DNA from: SIG607 sp045648445
GTDB taxonomy: Bacteria > Bacillota > Clostridia > Oscillospirales > Acutalibacteraceae
Assembly: GCA_045648445.1 (NCBI GenBank)
Contig: JAZRNY010000014.1
Location: 8,015-72,014 of the forward strand
Direction: 5' to 3'
Length of the DNA stretch: 64,000 nt
Part shown: positions 8,803 through 17,852 of the stretch, in pieces
Numbering within the stretch: the stretch's first letter is position 1
How the letters are laid out: every line of letters starts with the position of its first letter
Program-made: the position numbers and the translations under genes
Notes under the pieces: model-generated
The model's database searches: none
What the model was told of the DNA's origin: nothing
Seen by the model: the letters and a program-made list of their open reading frames with translations, nothing else

Positions 8803-9966
8803 TCATTCTACAATTTCAAAAAAAGTATCGGGATGATTTTTGTCAAACTGTTCATTTGCCCACATAAGCGTAACAAGGTCATCAGTTTGGCTTAAATTTA
8901 TAATGTTATGGGTATATCCCGGTAACATATGTACTGCCTCGATTTTATCACCGCTAACCTCAAAGTTAAGCACTTCATCAGTGCCGATTTTTCGTTGCTG
9001 AATTAAGGCTTTACCCGAAACAACAATAAAAAATTCCCATTTGGTGTTATGCCAATGCTGACCTTTTGTTATGCCGGGCTTTGAAATATTAACGGAAAAC
9101 TGTCCGCAGTCAGCAGTTTTTAACAGTTCGGTAAAACTGCCTCTATCGTCCACGTTCATTTTAAGAGCGAAAGAAGCCTTTTCTTTCGGCAAATACGAAA
9201 GATAGGTAGAATAAAGCTTTTTAGCAAAGCTTCCGTTAGGTATTTCAGGCATTAAAAGGGTTTCGCTTTGAGATTTGAAAGTGTTAAGAAGTTCTACAAT
9301 TTCTCCCAAAGTCACCTGATGAACGACAGGACAAACACAAAATTCGTTTTCTCTGTGCTCTTTTCCCTCAAGGCAGAGCATCATTTCGTCCACAAGATCG
9401 TCTATATATAATAATGTAAGAAGAACACCGGGGTCGTTTACAGTTATAGGTAAATCATTTGCTATATTGTTGCAAAAAGTAGCTACAGCGCTGTTGTAAT
9501 TTGGTCTGCACCATTTACCAAAAAGATTAGGAAAACGGTAAACAAGCACATTTGCGCCTGTTTCTTTGCCATAAGCAAAAAACAAGTCTTCCCCTGCTCT
9601 TTTGCTCTGTCCGTAAGGGCCGTTATAGCGTCCCTCCAAATTAGCCTGTATAGAACTGCTAAGCATTATAGGACAGGTATTATTATATTTTTTAAGTGTA
9701 TCAAGCAAGGTTGAAGCAAAACCGAAGTTCCCCTTCATAAAATCCTCTTGATTTTCGGGACGATTTACCCCTGCAAGATTAAATACAAAATCAGCGTGCT
9801 GACAAGCCTCTTCCAAAAGAGAAGCAGGAGAATCAATATCATAAAGATAAAGTTCTTCTATTTTAATTTCGGGATGGGTTTTATCCTTGCCATCTCTGAT
9901 GTTTTTTAGCGCTTCGGTAAGATTTTTGCCAACAAAACCGTTAGCACCTGTAATAAGAATATTCAA
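8803..9966 (-). CDS. capF: CapF-type reductase (SDR plus cupin), UDP-L-FucNAc pathway
   Basis: 387 residues, a two-domain protein. Residues 1-250 form an extended SDR with ITGANGFVGKNL for NAD(P) binding, SSSIQ, and catalytic Y118-x3-K122 (YGQSK). Residues from about 255 form a cupin with KGQHWHNTKWEFF and a Gly-x-Ala strand, where CapF places its zinc. The family reduces the 4-keto sugar made by CapE to UDP-N-acetyl-L-talosamine type product, the second step to UDP-L-FucNAc; the cupin promotes C3 epimerisation. It sits between two nucleotidyltransferase-fold paralogues with 6- and 31-base gaps. Length and both domains are normal. Confidence 0.9.
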   Translation of the reverse strand: MNILITGANGFVGKNLTEALKNIRDGKDKTHPEIKIEELYLYDIDSPASLLEEACQHADFVFNLAGVNRPENQEDFMKGNFGFASTLLDTLKKYNNTCPIMLSSSIQANLEGRYNGPYGQSKRAGEDLFFAYGKETGANVLVYRFPNLFGKWCRPNYNSAVATFCNNIANDLPITVNDPGVLLTLLYIDDLVDEMMLCLEGKEHRENEFCVCPVVHQVTLGEIVELLNTFKSQSETLLMPEIPNGSFAKKLYSTYLSYLPKEKASFALKMNVDDRGSFTELLKTADCGQFSVNISKPGITKGQHWHNTKWEFFIVVSGKALIQQRKIGTDEVLNFEVSGDKIEAVHMLPGYTHNIINLSQTDDLVTLMWANEQFDKNHPDTFFEIVE

Positions 9967-9972
9967 AAAGAA

Positions 9973-11130
9973 TCACTCCGTAAAATCATAAGATAAACCA
10001 ACGTATTTTAAACTTTCTTCCATTGTTTTTACTTTTTGGGCGTCAACTTTACTTACTTTTAGTTTCTTTCCGCTAAAAATAGCGGTTATTAGTCGTACAA
10101 ACCACGCAAACGGAAGTAAAAATGGGCATTTTTCCAGATATTTATATTTATTTTTCATAGGTATAATACCCGGAAAAAGATTTTTCCAGAAACTTTTAAC
10201 AACGTATTTTTTCGTTTTTTCAGACGTTCCAACACTTCTCAAAACAGCAGAGAAAGCCCCTATATCTTTTCTTCCAAACTCACCGCTGTTAAGTATGTAG
10301 GATAATATAAATTCTGTTTTTTCGTTCAATTCTTTACCGTAAAAACAATATGCTATTACGTCTTTGATATTGTTAAAGAATTCTAATATATTTAGCTTTT
10401 TGAATTCGGATTCAATATATTCCCAATCCATATCTTTACGTTCTGTAAAGAAATAAATATCAATAAGATGTTTTATTCCTATTCCGCTGGAACGATAATG
10501 CTTAATAAAATGTATAAAGGTAAATATAAACAAATCCTCGTCAGTTAAATAACTTTTCTCGCCGTCCTTCTTAACCTTGTCCCAAATATTTATATAATAC
10601 TCGTAAAAATCCTTATCGTAAGAAGGCACTAAAGATTTATGACATTCTAACTGTAGAACGCCGTTTTTGAACCATATAAACTCATGGTCGCTTTCGCAAT
10701 AAAACTCATAGCCGTTTTCCGTTAAAACTTTTTTAACTTTGCTATACTCTTGCGGTTTTATTAAAATATCCACGTCATTCATACTTCTGAAATATGTATA
10801 TGGATACATAGATTTAAGCAGTATTCCTTTAAGCGGCAAAAAGTCAATTTTTTCTTTAACAAGTTCGCCGCTTAATCTTTTATATTCTTCTAACTGCTTT
10901 TGGTCTATAACGGTTTCCTTTAATGCCAAAGAAAACAATTTTTTCATTACGGGCAAATCGGCATCAATGCCGCAATTAACTGCACCGTTGTAAACAATAT
11001 TTACAACGTGAAATTCTTTTGCCGCAACTAAAACACTATCAATAGAAAAATCCCGGGGTAATGATAAATAACAATTTTGAATGCCACTGCGAATAAGGGT
11101 TAAAAAACCTTGTTCACTATTTTTCAGCAT
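9973..11130 (-). CDS. Second nucleotidyltransferase-fold protein (PF14907-like)
   Basis: 385 residues, a diverged paralogue of the protein at 7563-8771. It shows the same core: LPLKG (98-102), then FRSMNDVDILI with D119 and D121 as candidate metal ligands, then LECHKSLV. A helical C-terminal part contains FIHFIKHYRSSGIGIKHLIDIYFF, aligning with the His-rich segment of its paralogue. Start: ATG 11130 with GAGGAG eight bases upstream; the GTG at 11139 overlaps that ribosome site. It lies 21 bases after capE and 6 bases before capF. Biochemical function of the family is not established. Confidence 0.74.
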   Translation of the reverse strand: MLKNSEQGFLTLIRSGIQNCYLSLPRDFSIDSVLVAAKEFHVVNIVYNGAVNCGIDADLPVMKKLFSLALKETVIDQKQLEEYKRLSGELVKEKIDFLPLKGILLKSMYPYTYFRSMNDVDILIKPQEYSKVKKVLTENGYEFYCESDHEFIWFKNGVLQLECHKSLVPSYDKDFYEYYINIWDKVKKDGEKSYLTDEDLFIFTFIHFIKHYRSSGIGIKHLIDIYFFTERKDMDWEYIESEFKKLNILEFFNNIKDVIAYCFYGKELNEKTEFILSYILNSGEFGRKDIGAFSAVLRSVGTSEKTKKYVVKSFWKNLFPGIIPMKNKYKYLEKCPFLLPFAWFVRLITAIFSGKKLKVSKVDAQKVKTMEESLKYVGLSYDFTE

Positions 11131-11151
11131 TGTTATCACTCCTCAATTTTT

Positions 11152-12177
11152 TTAGTTTAATTGATTTCTGATAAATTCGAGAGAAAGTAGCTTTTCTTTA
11201 ACCTGTTCTACGTTTAAAAGTTCTGTGTTATCGGAGTCAAAAAGCGTTAATGGATTACGCTCAACATCGCCATCTTTAAAGTATTTATCGTAGTTAAGAC
11301 CTCTGTTATCACTTGGCACACGGTAGAAGTCTCCCATATCAACTGCATTTGCGCATTCTTCATTTGTAAGAAGGGTTTCGTACATTTTTTCACCGTGACG
11401 AATACCAATAACTTTAATTTCTGTATCGGGATTAAATAGTTCGGTTACAGCCTTTGCAAGTGTTTCAATAGTACAAGCAGGCGCTTTTTGAACGAGAATA
11501 TCGCCGTTTACACCATTTTCGAAAGCGAAAAGCACAAGGTCAACCGCTTCGTCAAGACTCATAATAAAACGAGTCATAGCGGGTTCTGTTATGGTAATGG
11601 GATTACCCTGCTTTATTTGGTCAATCCAAAGCGGAATAACGCTACCACGGCTGCACATAACGTTACCGTAACGAGTACAACAAATTTTGGTATCTTTCGA
11701 AGTGCGAGATTTTGCAACTGCAACTCTTTCTTCAAGTGCCTTGGTAATGCCCATAGCGTTAACGGGATAAGCCGCCTTATCGGTAGAAAGACAAATTACA
11801 CTCTTTACACCTTCTTCAATAGCTGCCGTAAGTACGTTATCGGTGCCCATTACGTTGGTGCGAACCGCTTCCATCGGGAAGAATTCGCAGGAAGGAACCT
11901 GCTTAAGAGCTGCGGCGTGGAATATGTAATCTACTCCGTGCATAGCGTTTTTAACACTTGCTAAATCTCTTACGTCACCGATATAAAATTTGATTTTCTC
12001 AGCAACGTCAGGCATCTTCGCCTGAAATTCGTGACGCATATCATCCTGCTTTTTCTCATCTCTCGAGAAAATACGAATTTCACCAATATCGGTCTTTAAA
12101 AATCTGTTAAGCACCGCATTACCGAAAGAACCCGTACCACCGGTAATAAGTAAAGTTTTTCCTGTAAAAAGACTCAT
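11152..12177 (-). CDS. capE: CapE/FnlA-type UDP-GlcNAc 4,6-dehydratase 5-epimerase
   Basis: 341 residues, soluble (no FlaA1/PglF transmembrane domain). GGTGSFG (13-19) binds NADP; IGDVRD and AAALKQVP follow. The active-site segment LSTDKAAYPVNAMGITK contains S131, D133/K134 and M142-x3-K146, where usual SDRs have YxxxK; the Met-x3-Lys form is typical of CapE and inverting 4,6-dehydratases. It starts UDP-L-FucNAc synthesis from UDP-GlcNAc, continued by capF and capG in the same operon. Its 4-keto intermediate might also feed the DegT aminotransferase at 21007-22125 (inference). A weak AGGA lies ten bases ahead of the ATG. Confidence 0.92.
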   Translation of the reverse strand: MSLFTGKTLLITGGTGSFGNAVLNRFLKTDIGEIRIFSRDEKKQDDMRHEFQAKMPDVAEKIKFYIGDVRDLASVKNAMHGVDYIFHAAALKQVPSCEFFPMEAVRTNVMGTDNVLTAAIEEGVKSVICLSTDKAAYPVNAMGITKALEERVAVAKSRTSKDTKICCTRYGNVMCSRGSVIPLWIDQIKQGNPITITEPAMTRFIMSLDEAVDLVLFAFENGVNGDILVQKAPACTIETLAKAVTELFNPDTEIKVIGIRHGEKMYETLLTNEECANAVDMGDFYRVPSDNRGLNYDKYFKDGDVERNPLTLFDSDNTELLNVEQVKEKLLSLEFIRNQLN

Positions 12178-12193
12178 AATTTATCAATCCTAT

Positions 12194-13486
12194 CTATTTA
12201 AAAATATTTATAAAATTAAAACCTTTAATTAATAATCGATTGTTTTGTCTTATAGGCTTAATAATATATCCCATAACAACATTAGCAAATATTTGAGTCA
12301 ACAATGTTGCTACTGCCGCTCCGTTTATACCCCAAATAGGTATTAAAACCAAATTTATCAAAATATTTAAAATCATACCAACAAAATTTATAATCCATAA
12401 ATATTTTTGTTTTTGTTCTGCAAGTATCCATACGTTTCTTACAGCACCTACATAAGAAAAAGTAGTATACCAAGATATAATTTTAAGTGTTTCGATAGAC
12501 TCAATATAAGCCGAACCGTAAAAAATCAATATAAAATATTTTGAAAAAATGGTTAATACAACACTTTGCGCCAATGATAAATATATTACTATGCTATAAA
12601 GTCGAATTACATTTTTTTCATAATCGTTATGTGATTTTTTTCTTTGTTCCAAAATCATCGGACGCATAGAATCAATAATAGCAGAAAACACGAAAGTAGT
12701 CAGTCCACACATAGCGTACGCTGCTGAATAAAAACCAACGTCTGAAGATTCACCCATCATTTTTATCATAATTCGGTCAGTTTGAGCCAATACACTACCC
12801 ATAATTCCTGCCAAAATATAATGTTTACCTTGCGAAAAAAGTTCGGAAGCTCTTTTAAAAGAAAAACTTAACCGTTGTCCGCCTTTTTTAAAATATATAG
12901 CAAAAAGCAAAACTGCTATTATAGAATAATCTAAAGCATGAGATATAGCAAACCAATAAACGCTCTTTCCGGTTACAAGTAAAAATATCTTGTACGCCGA
13001 AACAATAATATACGCCAATAGCATCGAAAGTGAAGTATACTTTGAAAGTAATTTTGACTGGAACCAATACTGGACCATTTCGAAACTTTGCGGTATAAGA
13101 AGCAAACCGTAAAGCGCACAAACCAGTATCGTTTGTTTTTCGCCCGGATTAACAACAAATGCAAATGTGGTCAATCCTATAATACAGCAAATTGCCGAAA
13201 TAAGAGTAAGTACCACCGAAGTTCCTAAAGTTTTACCCTCTTCCTCCGGCTTATTCAATATTTCATTAACAAAAACATTGTTAATACCTAACGTCATTAT
13301 AGGTACAACAAAATTCACAATAGATGCCGCATAACTAATTACTCCGTAATTTGACGGGCCCAAATATCTTGCTGTAAGTAAATTTATTATCAACGCAAAA
13401 ACAACTTGCGCCAGCCTACACCCAATAATCCATCCGGCATTTTTTGCGACTTTGTTTTTTAGCAAATTCAAGTCATTTCCCCCCAT
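12194..13486 (-). CDS. Oligosaccharide flippase (Wzx/MATE-like)
   Basis: About 430 residues, almost wholly hydrophobic with 12-14 likely membrane helices. Polysaccharide-flippase features: NAGWIIGCRLAQVVF near the start, TARYLGPSNYGVISYAASIVNF, and DRIMIKMMGESSDVGFYSAAY. It should flip undecaprenyl-linked repeat units across the membrane for the polymerase encoded just upstream. Start is uncertain: ATG 13486 has no ribosome site before it, whereas TTG 13471 has GGGGGG seven bases upstream and would give a 425-residue protein. Bases 13474-13486 could then be leader only. It lies nine bases after the polymerase gene. Confidence 0.88.
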   Translation of the reverse strand: MGGNDLNLLKNKVAKNAGWIIGCRLAQVVFALIINLLTARYLGPSNYGVISYAASIVNFVVPIMTLGINNVFVNEILNKPEEEGKTLGTSVVLTLISAICCIIGLTTFAFVVNPGEKQTILVCALYGLLLIPQSFEMVQYWFQSKLLSKYTSLSMLLAYIIVSAYKIFLLVTGKSVYWFAISHALDYSIIAVLLFAIYFKKGGQRLSFSFKRASELFSQGKHYILAGIMGSVLAQTDRIMIKMMGESSDVGFYSAAYAMCGLTTFVFSAIIDSMRPMILEQRKKSHNDYEKNVIRLYSIVIYLSLAQSVVLTIFSKYFILIFYGSAYIESIETLKIISWYTTFSYVGAVRNVWILAEQKQKYLWIINFVGMILNILINLVLIPIWGINGAAVATLLTQIFANVVMGYIIKPIRQNNRLLIKGFNFINIFK

Positions 13487-13495
13487 ACAAAGTCA

Positions 13496-14542
13496 TTATT
13501 GCCAATAAAATTTATATGCGCCATCACTCTGCTGATAAAGTAAATATGCCACAAAAGCAAATATTACACCGATTCTAAGCAATATTTTTATTCGTGGGTT
13601 TTCTTCGTATTTTATTGCGTTAGGCAATAAAATCATACCTAAAGGTTTAAAATACAAACTCAGTCGGAATAAATGCGCTATTTCAGATGCATAAGCTTGG
13701 AACATTACACCTAAAAACACCATTGTATAAAAAGAAGACATATCTTCATTTTTCTCCACTTTATTTTTGTAAAATAAAGCAACTAAAAGTATCAATAACT
13801 GAATAAAAAAATCAGTTAATGTGTATTCTTTTTCACTCATCAAATAAGAGGAATAATGTTCGTTATTTAGTAAACTAAGCACTTGTTCCAATATAGGAAT
13901 GGCGTTAAAGAATGCCAAAAAAGTAAATAAAGAATATATCGGCACTTGTGCTTTGGTTGATTTAATATATGAAAACGGATAAGCCAACAGCATAACCAAT
14001 GCCGTAAGATGAAACAGACTTCCTATGGCAACAAAAATCAAAAATCTAAGAGGATGTCTCTTTTCCATCTGAATAAAAGACAGTAAAGTAAAAACCATTG
14101 CAAAAGTCTGCTTAAGTCCCGCCATAGCAAATCCAAAACCGCCTATAACCATAAACATAATTACACTACTAAGCGGATCTTTGGAATATTTGTATATTAT
14201 GTAAAAAGATACTCCTACATAAAGCAAGCCAATAAGTCCAAACCATATTTGAATCGGTATATCATTTTTAGAAAAGAGTTCACTTAACCAAAAATACGCT
14301 TTATTATCACCATAATCCAAAAAAACATCTATTAATTCAGTATTTCCGCCTCTTTCGTAATCAGCCCAATATCTGACTGTATCGGCGCCAACGCTTTTGC
14401 CTCTTAAAGCGATTAATAACACAAACGGAATTGCCGAAGAAATAATAAAAAATCTTTTCTTGTTTTCATATGCTCCTGAAACTAGTCTGGTAAGACCATA
14501 CATAAACAGAACATAGATTATTAACAATATATATACGAACAT
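13496..14542 (-). CDS. EpsG-family polysaccharide polymerase (Wzy-like)
   Basis: 348 residues with roughly ten membrane helices. The EpsG/Wzy pattern is seen in ALRGKSVGADTVRYWADYE after the first two helices, an extracellular loop containing the conserved GADTxxYW-type motif, and a central GGFGFAMAGLKQTFAMV helix. These proteins polymerise lipid-linked repeat units outside the membrane. It is placed between a glycosyltransferase and the flippase, as usual for Wzx/Wzy capsule operons. Sequence among polymerases varies widely, so linkage specificity cannot be read. A GGAAAG-like ribosome site precedes the ATG. Confidence 0.85.
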   Translation of the reverse strand: MFVYILLIIYVLFMYGLTRLVSGAYENKKRFFIISSAIPFVLLIALRGKSVGADTVRYWADYERGGNTELIDVFLDYGDNKAYFWLSELFSKNDIPIQIWFGLIGLLYVGVSFYIIYKYSKDPLSSVIMFMVIGGFGFAMAGLKQTFAMVFTLLSFIQMEKRHPLRFLIFVAIGSLFHLTALVMLLAYPFSYIKSTKAQVPIYSLFTFLAFFNAIPILEQVLSLLNNEHYSSYLMSEKEYTLTDFFIQLLILLVALFYKNKVEKNEDMSSFYTMVFLGVMFQAYASEIAHLFRLSLYFKPLGMILLPNAIKYEENPRIKILLRIGVIFAFVAYLLYQQSDGAYKFYWQ

Positions 14543-14557
14543 TAAGCACTTTCCTTT

Positions 14558-15751
14558 TTAAATAGATCTAATCAAATCAATATATTTTAAATAATTGTTC
14601 GTAACATCAAATTCATCCAAAATATATTTTCTAATTTCTTTATTATTAGAATTTTTAATTTGTTCCTTTTTTAATACCAATTGTTCAACCGAACCGTTTT
14701 CAACCGCGAAGCTATTTATACCATCAACTGTTTCTTTTGCTCCGGTATTGTTAAAGGTTATAACAGGAGTTCCACAAGCTGATGGTTCCAAGTTCGCAAA
14801 CGGAAGTGTATCTTCTCTTGTAGGATTTATAAATACATCGGACGCAGAATAAATTTTTCTAAGTTCGTCCCTATCCTTTATAAAAGGAATACCTAATACG
14901 TTTTTAGGCAAATCATCAATTTGTTGTTTGGTGCAACCTAAAAGCACTAATACTTCATCTTCTTTTAACAATTTAACAAACTTTTCAAATACATCTTGGT
15001 TTACCTTTGATAGCCATTTTGAAGCAGGACCGAGAATAACGAACTTTTCGTCAATATCATACTTTTTTCGATAATTCGACGTGGTAGGTTTAAAAAATTC
15101 AGTATCTATTCCATTATGTATGGTAACAGCTTTTCTGCCACTAAAAACTGTTTTAACTGCCTCACCGGTTATCCACTCAGAAACACCCACAACAGTCAAA
15201 TTTTTAATTGCACCAAAATATTTTTTTCTATCCTTCAAAATTTTGACAGAACGGTCAAAAAGATATGCGGGAGTGTCACATTTCTTTTTAGGACAATGGC
15301 CGCAACCATAAAGCCATTTATCACATTTTGCAGCTGTATAGTGAAAACATCCGCCAGTATAAAACCAACAATCGTGAAGTGTGACAATAGTCTTAATACT
15401 TCTTTTAGCCAAATATTTCAGCAACATATTAAGGTTAATGTAATTGCTATGAAGATTGTGCAGTTGAACGATGTCTGGCTCTATTCTATCTATAAATTTC
15501 AAAAATCGCTTTGTAGCAAATCTCGAAAAATATCCCTGCATACCATTTATTCTGCATAAAAGAGCGTGCAACTTTTTCCCAAAATTCTTACCTATCTTAT
15601 AACCATTTTTTATTTCACTTTCGTGAATATTTGATGAAGAATAAGCAACGTATGATTCTATTCCTTTTTCAATGCACATTTCATGTATATCTTTGACGAT
15701 AATACCTGTACTACCTACTCCGTAAACAGCATTTATCTGCAATATCTTCAT
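14558..15751 (-). CDS. Glycosyltransferase family 4 protein
   Basis: 397 residues, GT-B fold, cytoplasmic. The N-terminal domain begins KILQINAVYGVGSTG and carries QLHNLHSNYINL and TLHDCWFYTGGC; a Cys-rich segment (CGHCPKKKCD) follows. The C-terminal donor domain has FINPTREDTLPFANLEPSACGTP, the E-x7-E-like nucleotide-sugar motif of GT4. The Cys cluster and TLHDCWFYTGGC resemble the subfamily that includes WcaC/WfaS-type enzymes. ATG 15751 has GAAGGTG five bases upstream. It should add one sugar to the lipid-linked repeat; donor and acceptor unknown. Confidence 0.88.
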   Translation of the reverse strand: MKILQINAVYGVGSTGIIVKDIHEMCIEKGIESYVAYSSSNIHESEIKNGYKIGKNFGKKLHALLCRINGMQGYFSRFATKRFLKFIDRIEPDIVQLHNLHSNYINLNMLLKYLAKRSIKTIVTLHDCWFYTGGCFHYTAAKCDKWLYGCGHCPKKKCDTPAYLFDRSVKILKDRKKYFGAIKNLTVVGVSEWITGEAVKTVFSGRKAVTIHNGIDTEFFKPTTSNYRKKYDIDEKFVILGPASKWLSKVNQDVFEKFVKLLKEDEVLVLLGCTKQQIDDLPKNVLGIPFIKDRDELRKIYSASDVFINPTREDTLPFANLEPSACGTPVITFNNTGAKETVDGINSFAVENGSVEQLVLKKEQIKNSNNKEIRKYILDEFDVTNNYLKYIDLIRSI

Positions 15752-15769
15752 CAAATCACCTTCTTTGTT

Positions 15770-17041
15770 TTAAGAATTTAAAGTATCAAATAACACTCCT
15801 TTAATTTTATCCTCATTATGATTACGCACACCGCAATCATATGCCTTTTTAGCATAATCGTTTATAGCATTTTTGTTTTTTATAAGTTCATAAAGCACCG
15901 GAAGAATTTCTTCTTTAGAAATTGCAACAGCCGCCGCGTCTTCTTCAATTAAATATTCCATCGGCGCAGTATCGCCATTACCAACCGCAAATATACATTT
16001 ACCTGCCGAAAAATAATCAGTAATTTTGGTCGAAAAAGAAAGTCTTGCCGATTTACTTGCGTTTTCGCCAACAGCCTCGGCAAAAAGTAAAATATCAGCT
16101 TTTGACTGCTTTTGCGAAACTTCATTTTGCGGTATAGCGCCTAAAATATTCACATATTTTCCAACAGAGTTTAAGTCTTCTTCGCTCAAATAAGTAGTTG
16201 TATATACATCTAATACAGCTTTAACGCCATCTTTATTTATCACGTCAAGAGCTTCGCCTATGAACTTTACTGTATCAAATCTGCCTATGATAAGCTTGCC
16301 TGTATATAGTAATTTGATAGGCTCGTTAATTTTGCAAGTTTCAAACTTTTCTTTTGCATTTTTTAAGGGTTTTGTCAAAATCTTGCAGTTGATACCAAAC
16401 GTTTCGTCAGCTTCTTTTTTTGTTTTAGGTGAAATAGCAAAAAAATCGTCACACAGCTTAACAGTTTTTTTGATACTTCTCTTTTGAAAAAAACGATACA
16501 CTTTGTATCCTATCTTATTTGATTGTTTATAAGTAAAATTATCATCCCAAAAATATCCTACACCTTTTGCTTTGCTACACTTAATAACATAACGGCTTAT
16601 ACGATTTAAATGTATATACCCCTCCATAGCAAAAAAAACAACATCGGGAGCAAATTCATCAATAAAGTTTTTTAATTCTTTAGTTTTCCATACGCCAAAT
16701 TTCCAAACAAGTTCTCTTGCAATACTTAAAATAAAATTCTTTTTTGAAGAATATTTTTTGTATCTGGCTTCGGTTGCCTTTTCATTTTCAGTATTATCAT
16801 CATTAACTTGAACTGCAGACACACGCTTGCCTGTTTTCAAATTTCTTTTCAATATACTTTTAATAACAGCGTTTTCGGATATTCTGAAATAATTATTGCA
16901 TACAAGACTGTCAGGAAGCGATTCCCTTATATAAATATTAGCAACATTATCCGCTCCATAGCCTTCCATCAAAGAGGAAAACGTGTCGGAGCCACTTTTT
17001 TTATTCCAGGCAGGAACACTTAATATCAGTACCTTTTTCAT
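15770..17041 (-). CDS. Glycosyltransferase (GT-B, GT4-like)
   Basis: 423 residues. It is less conserved than the other two transferases but has the GT-B two-domain layout: KKVLILSVPAWN at the N-terminus, DVVFFAMEGYIHL, FAISPKTKKEA, then a donor domain with LLYTGKLIIGRFDT, ILGAIPQNEV and a final FSTKITDYFSAGKCIFAVGNGD segment. Start chosen at ATG 17041 (AGG eight bases upstream), one base after the stop of the HpcH-like gene; the open frame extends six codons into that gene. Membership of the capsule operon is clear; sugar specificity is not. Confidence 0.78.
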   Translation of the reverse strand: MKKVLILSVPAWNKKSGSDTFSSLMEGYGADNVANIYIRESLPDSLVCNNYFRISENAVIKSILKRNLKTGKRVSAVQVNDDNTENEKATEARYKKYSSKKNFILSIARELVWKFGVWKTKELKNFIDEFAPDVVFFAMEGYIHLNRISRYVIKCSKAKGVGYFWDDNFTYKQSNKIGYKVYRFFQKRSIKKTVKLCDDFFAISPKTKKEADETFGINCKILTKPLKNAKEKFETCKINEPIKLLYTGKLIIGRFDTVKFIGEALDVINKDGVKAVLDVYTTTYLSEEDLNSVGKYVNILGAIPQNEVSQKQSKADILLFAEAVGENASKSARLSFSTKITDYFSAGKCIFAVGNGDTAPMEYLIEEDAAAVAISKEEILPVLYELIKNKNAINDYAKKAYDCGVRNHNEDKIKGVLFDTLNS

Positions 17042-17042
17042 A

Positions 17043-17849
17043 CTAAATACCTGCCACAATTTTCTTCACGGTTTCTTTTACAAAATTTTTATTATTTTCA
17101 AAATCTTTTTCAGTCCATGATAAATATTCTGTTTCTTTTTCTCTGATTTTTGCAATTTCTTTTTCCAAATCAAGTTGCGGCTTACCTTCAGCATCAACTT
17201 CATTTCTAAAAGTGCGAGAAAGAATAACACTACTCGAGCCAAGTCTGAAATGTTCAGCAAGAATAGCGTCAGCAGGAAGCATACCCTCCCCTATCTTGCC
17301 CATTCCACCAAAACCGAAAGGAATTCCCTTTGCTTTGATTTTTTCAGCCATATAATCAAGCAAACCGCCACCCAAAACCTCAAACATAAAAGAAAGTCCA
17401 AGTCCAATATGCAGGTCATTAAGACCTATATAAAGCTCGTCTATTCCCTTAACTTCCAAAATATCTTCTATTCTGGTCATAGCCTGAGTGGTTTCTATCA
17501 TGGGCACGCATTTTGCTCTGCCACCTACAAACTCAACAAAGCTCTTGACGTCTTCGGCATCAAAAACCATAGGAAGCATAATAATATCGGCGCCCGCGTC
17601 GCATACCGTGTCTATTTCTTCTTTAGAGTGAGGATTTATAGGATTAACACGCACGAGAAGTTCTGACTTTTTAAGCACTTTTCGCATTGGAGCAACGTCA
17701 GCCACAGTATTACATGTAAGATAAGTGTTTCTTCCCTTTTGTCTTTCAGCCTTATTTATATATTCAAGGTCGATAAAAATTCTATCTACGCCACAGTCTT
17801 CTGCTTTTTTAGCAAAATTGGGATTACCCGTTAAAAGCATAAGTTTCAT
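17043..17849 (-). CDS. HpcH/HpaI aldolase / CitE-fold protein in the capsule operon
   Basis: 268 residues, a complete TIM barrel of the HpcH/HpaI/CitE family. R67 (LLVRVNP), E119 (PMIETTQAM) and D145 (GLNDLHIGLG) fit the substrate arginine and metal-binding acids. Where HpaI aldolases have a GEH motif with a catalytic His, this protein has DLEY, which is nearer the CitE pattern, so it may not be a classical class II aldolase. A homologue inside a polysaccharide operon suggests it makes or cleaves a small hydroxy/keto acid used to decorate a sugar, perhaps with the nearby ATP-grasp protein. ATG has GAGGTG six bases upstream; spacing to neighbours is 3 bases and 1 base. Confidence 0.82.
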   Translation of the reverse strand: MKLMLLTGNPNFAKKAEDCGVDRIFIDLEYINKAERQKGRNTYLTCNTVADVAPMRKVLKKSELLVRVNPINPHSKEEIDTVCDAGADIIMLPMVFDAEDVKSFVEFVGGRAKCVPMIETTQAMTRIEDILEVKGIDELYIGLNDLHIGLGLSFMFEVLGGGLLDYMAEKIKAKGIPFGFGGMGKIGEGMLPADAILAEHFRLGSSSVILSRTFRNEVDAEGKPQLDLEKEIAKIREKETEYLSWTEKDFENNKNFVKETVKKIVAGI

Positions 17850-17852
17850 ATA

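Noticed and set aside
11488..11964. 158-codon plus-strand frame opposite capE
   Set aside because: Antisense to capE whose motifs are complete; no independent start signal.
12282..13164. Several 60-77-codon frames within the flippase gene on the same strand
   Set aside because: Out-of-frame shadows in an AT-rich membrane-protein gene; no frameshift is needed to explain the flippase.
15116..15559. 147-codon plus-strand frame opposite a GT4 gene
   Set aside because: Antisense frame without ribosome site or recognisable motif.
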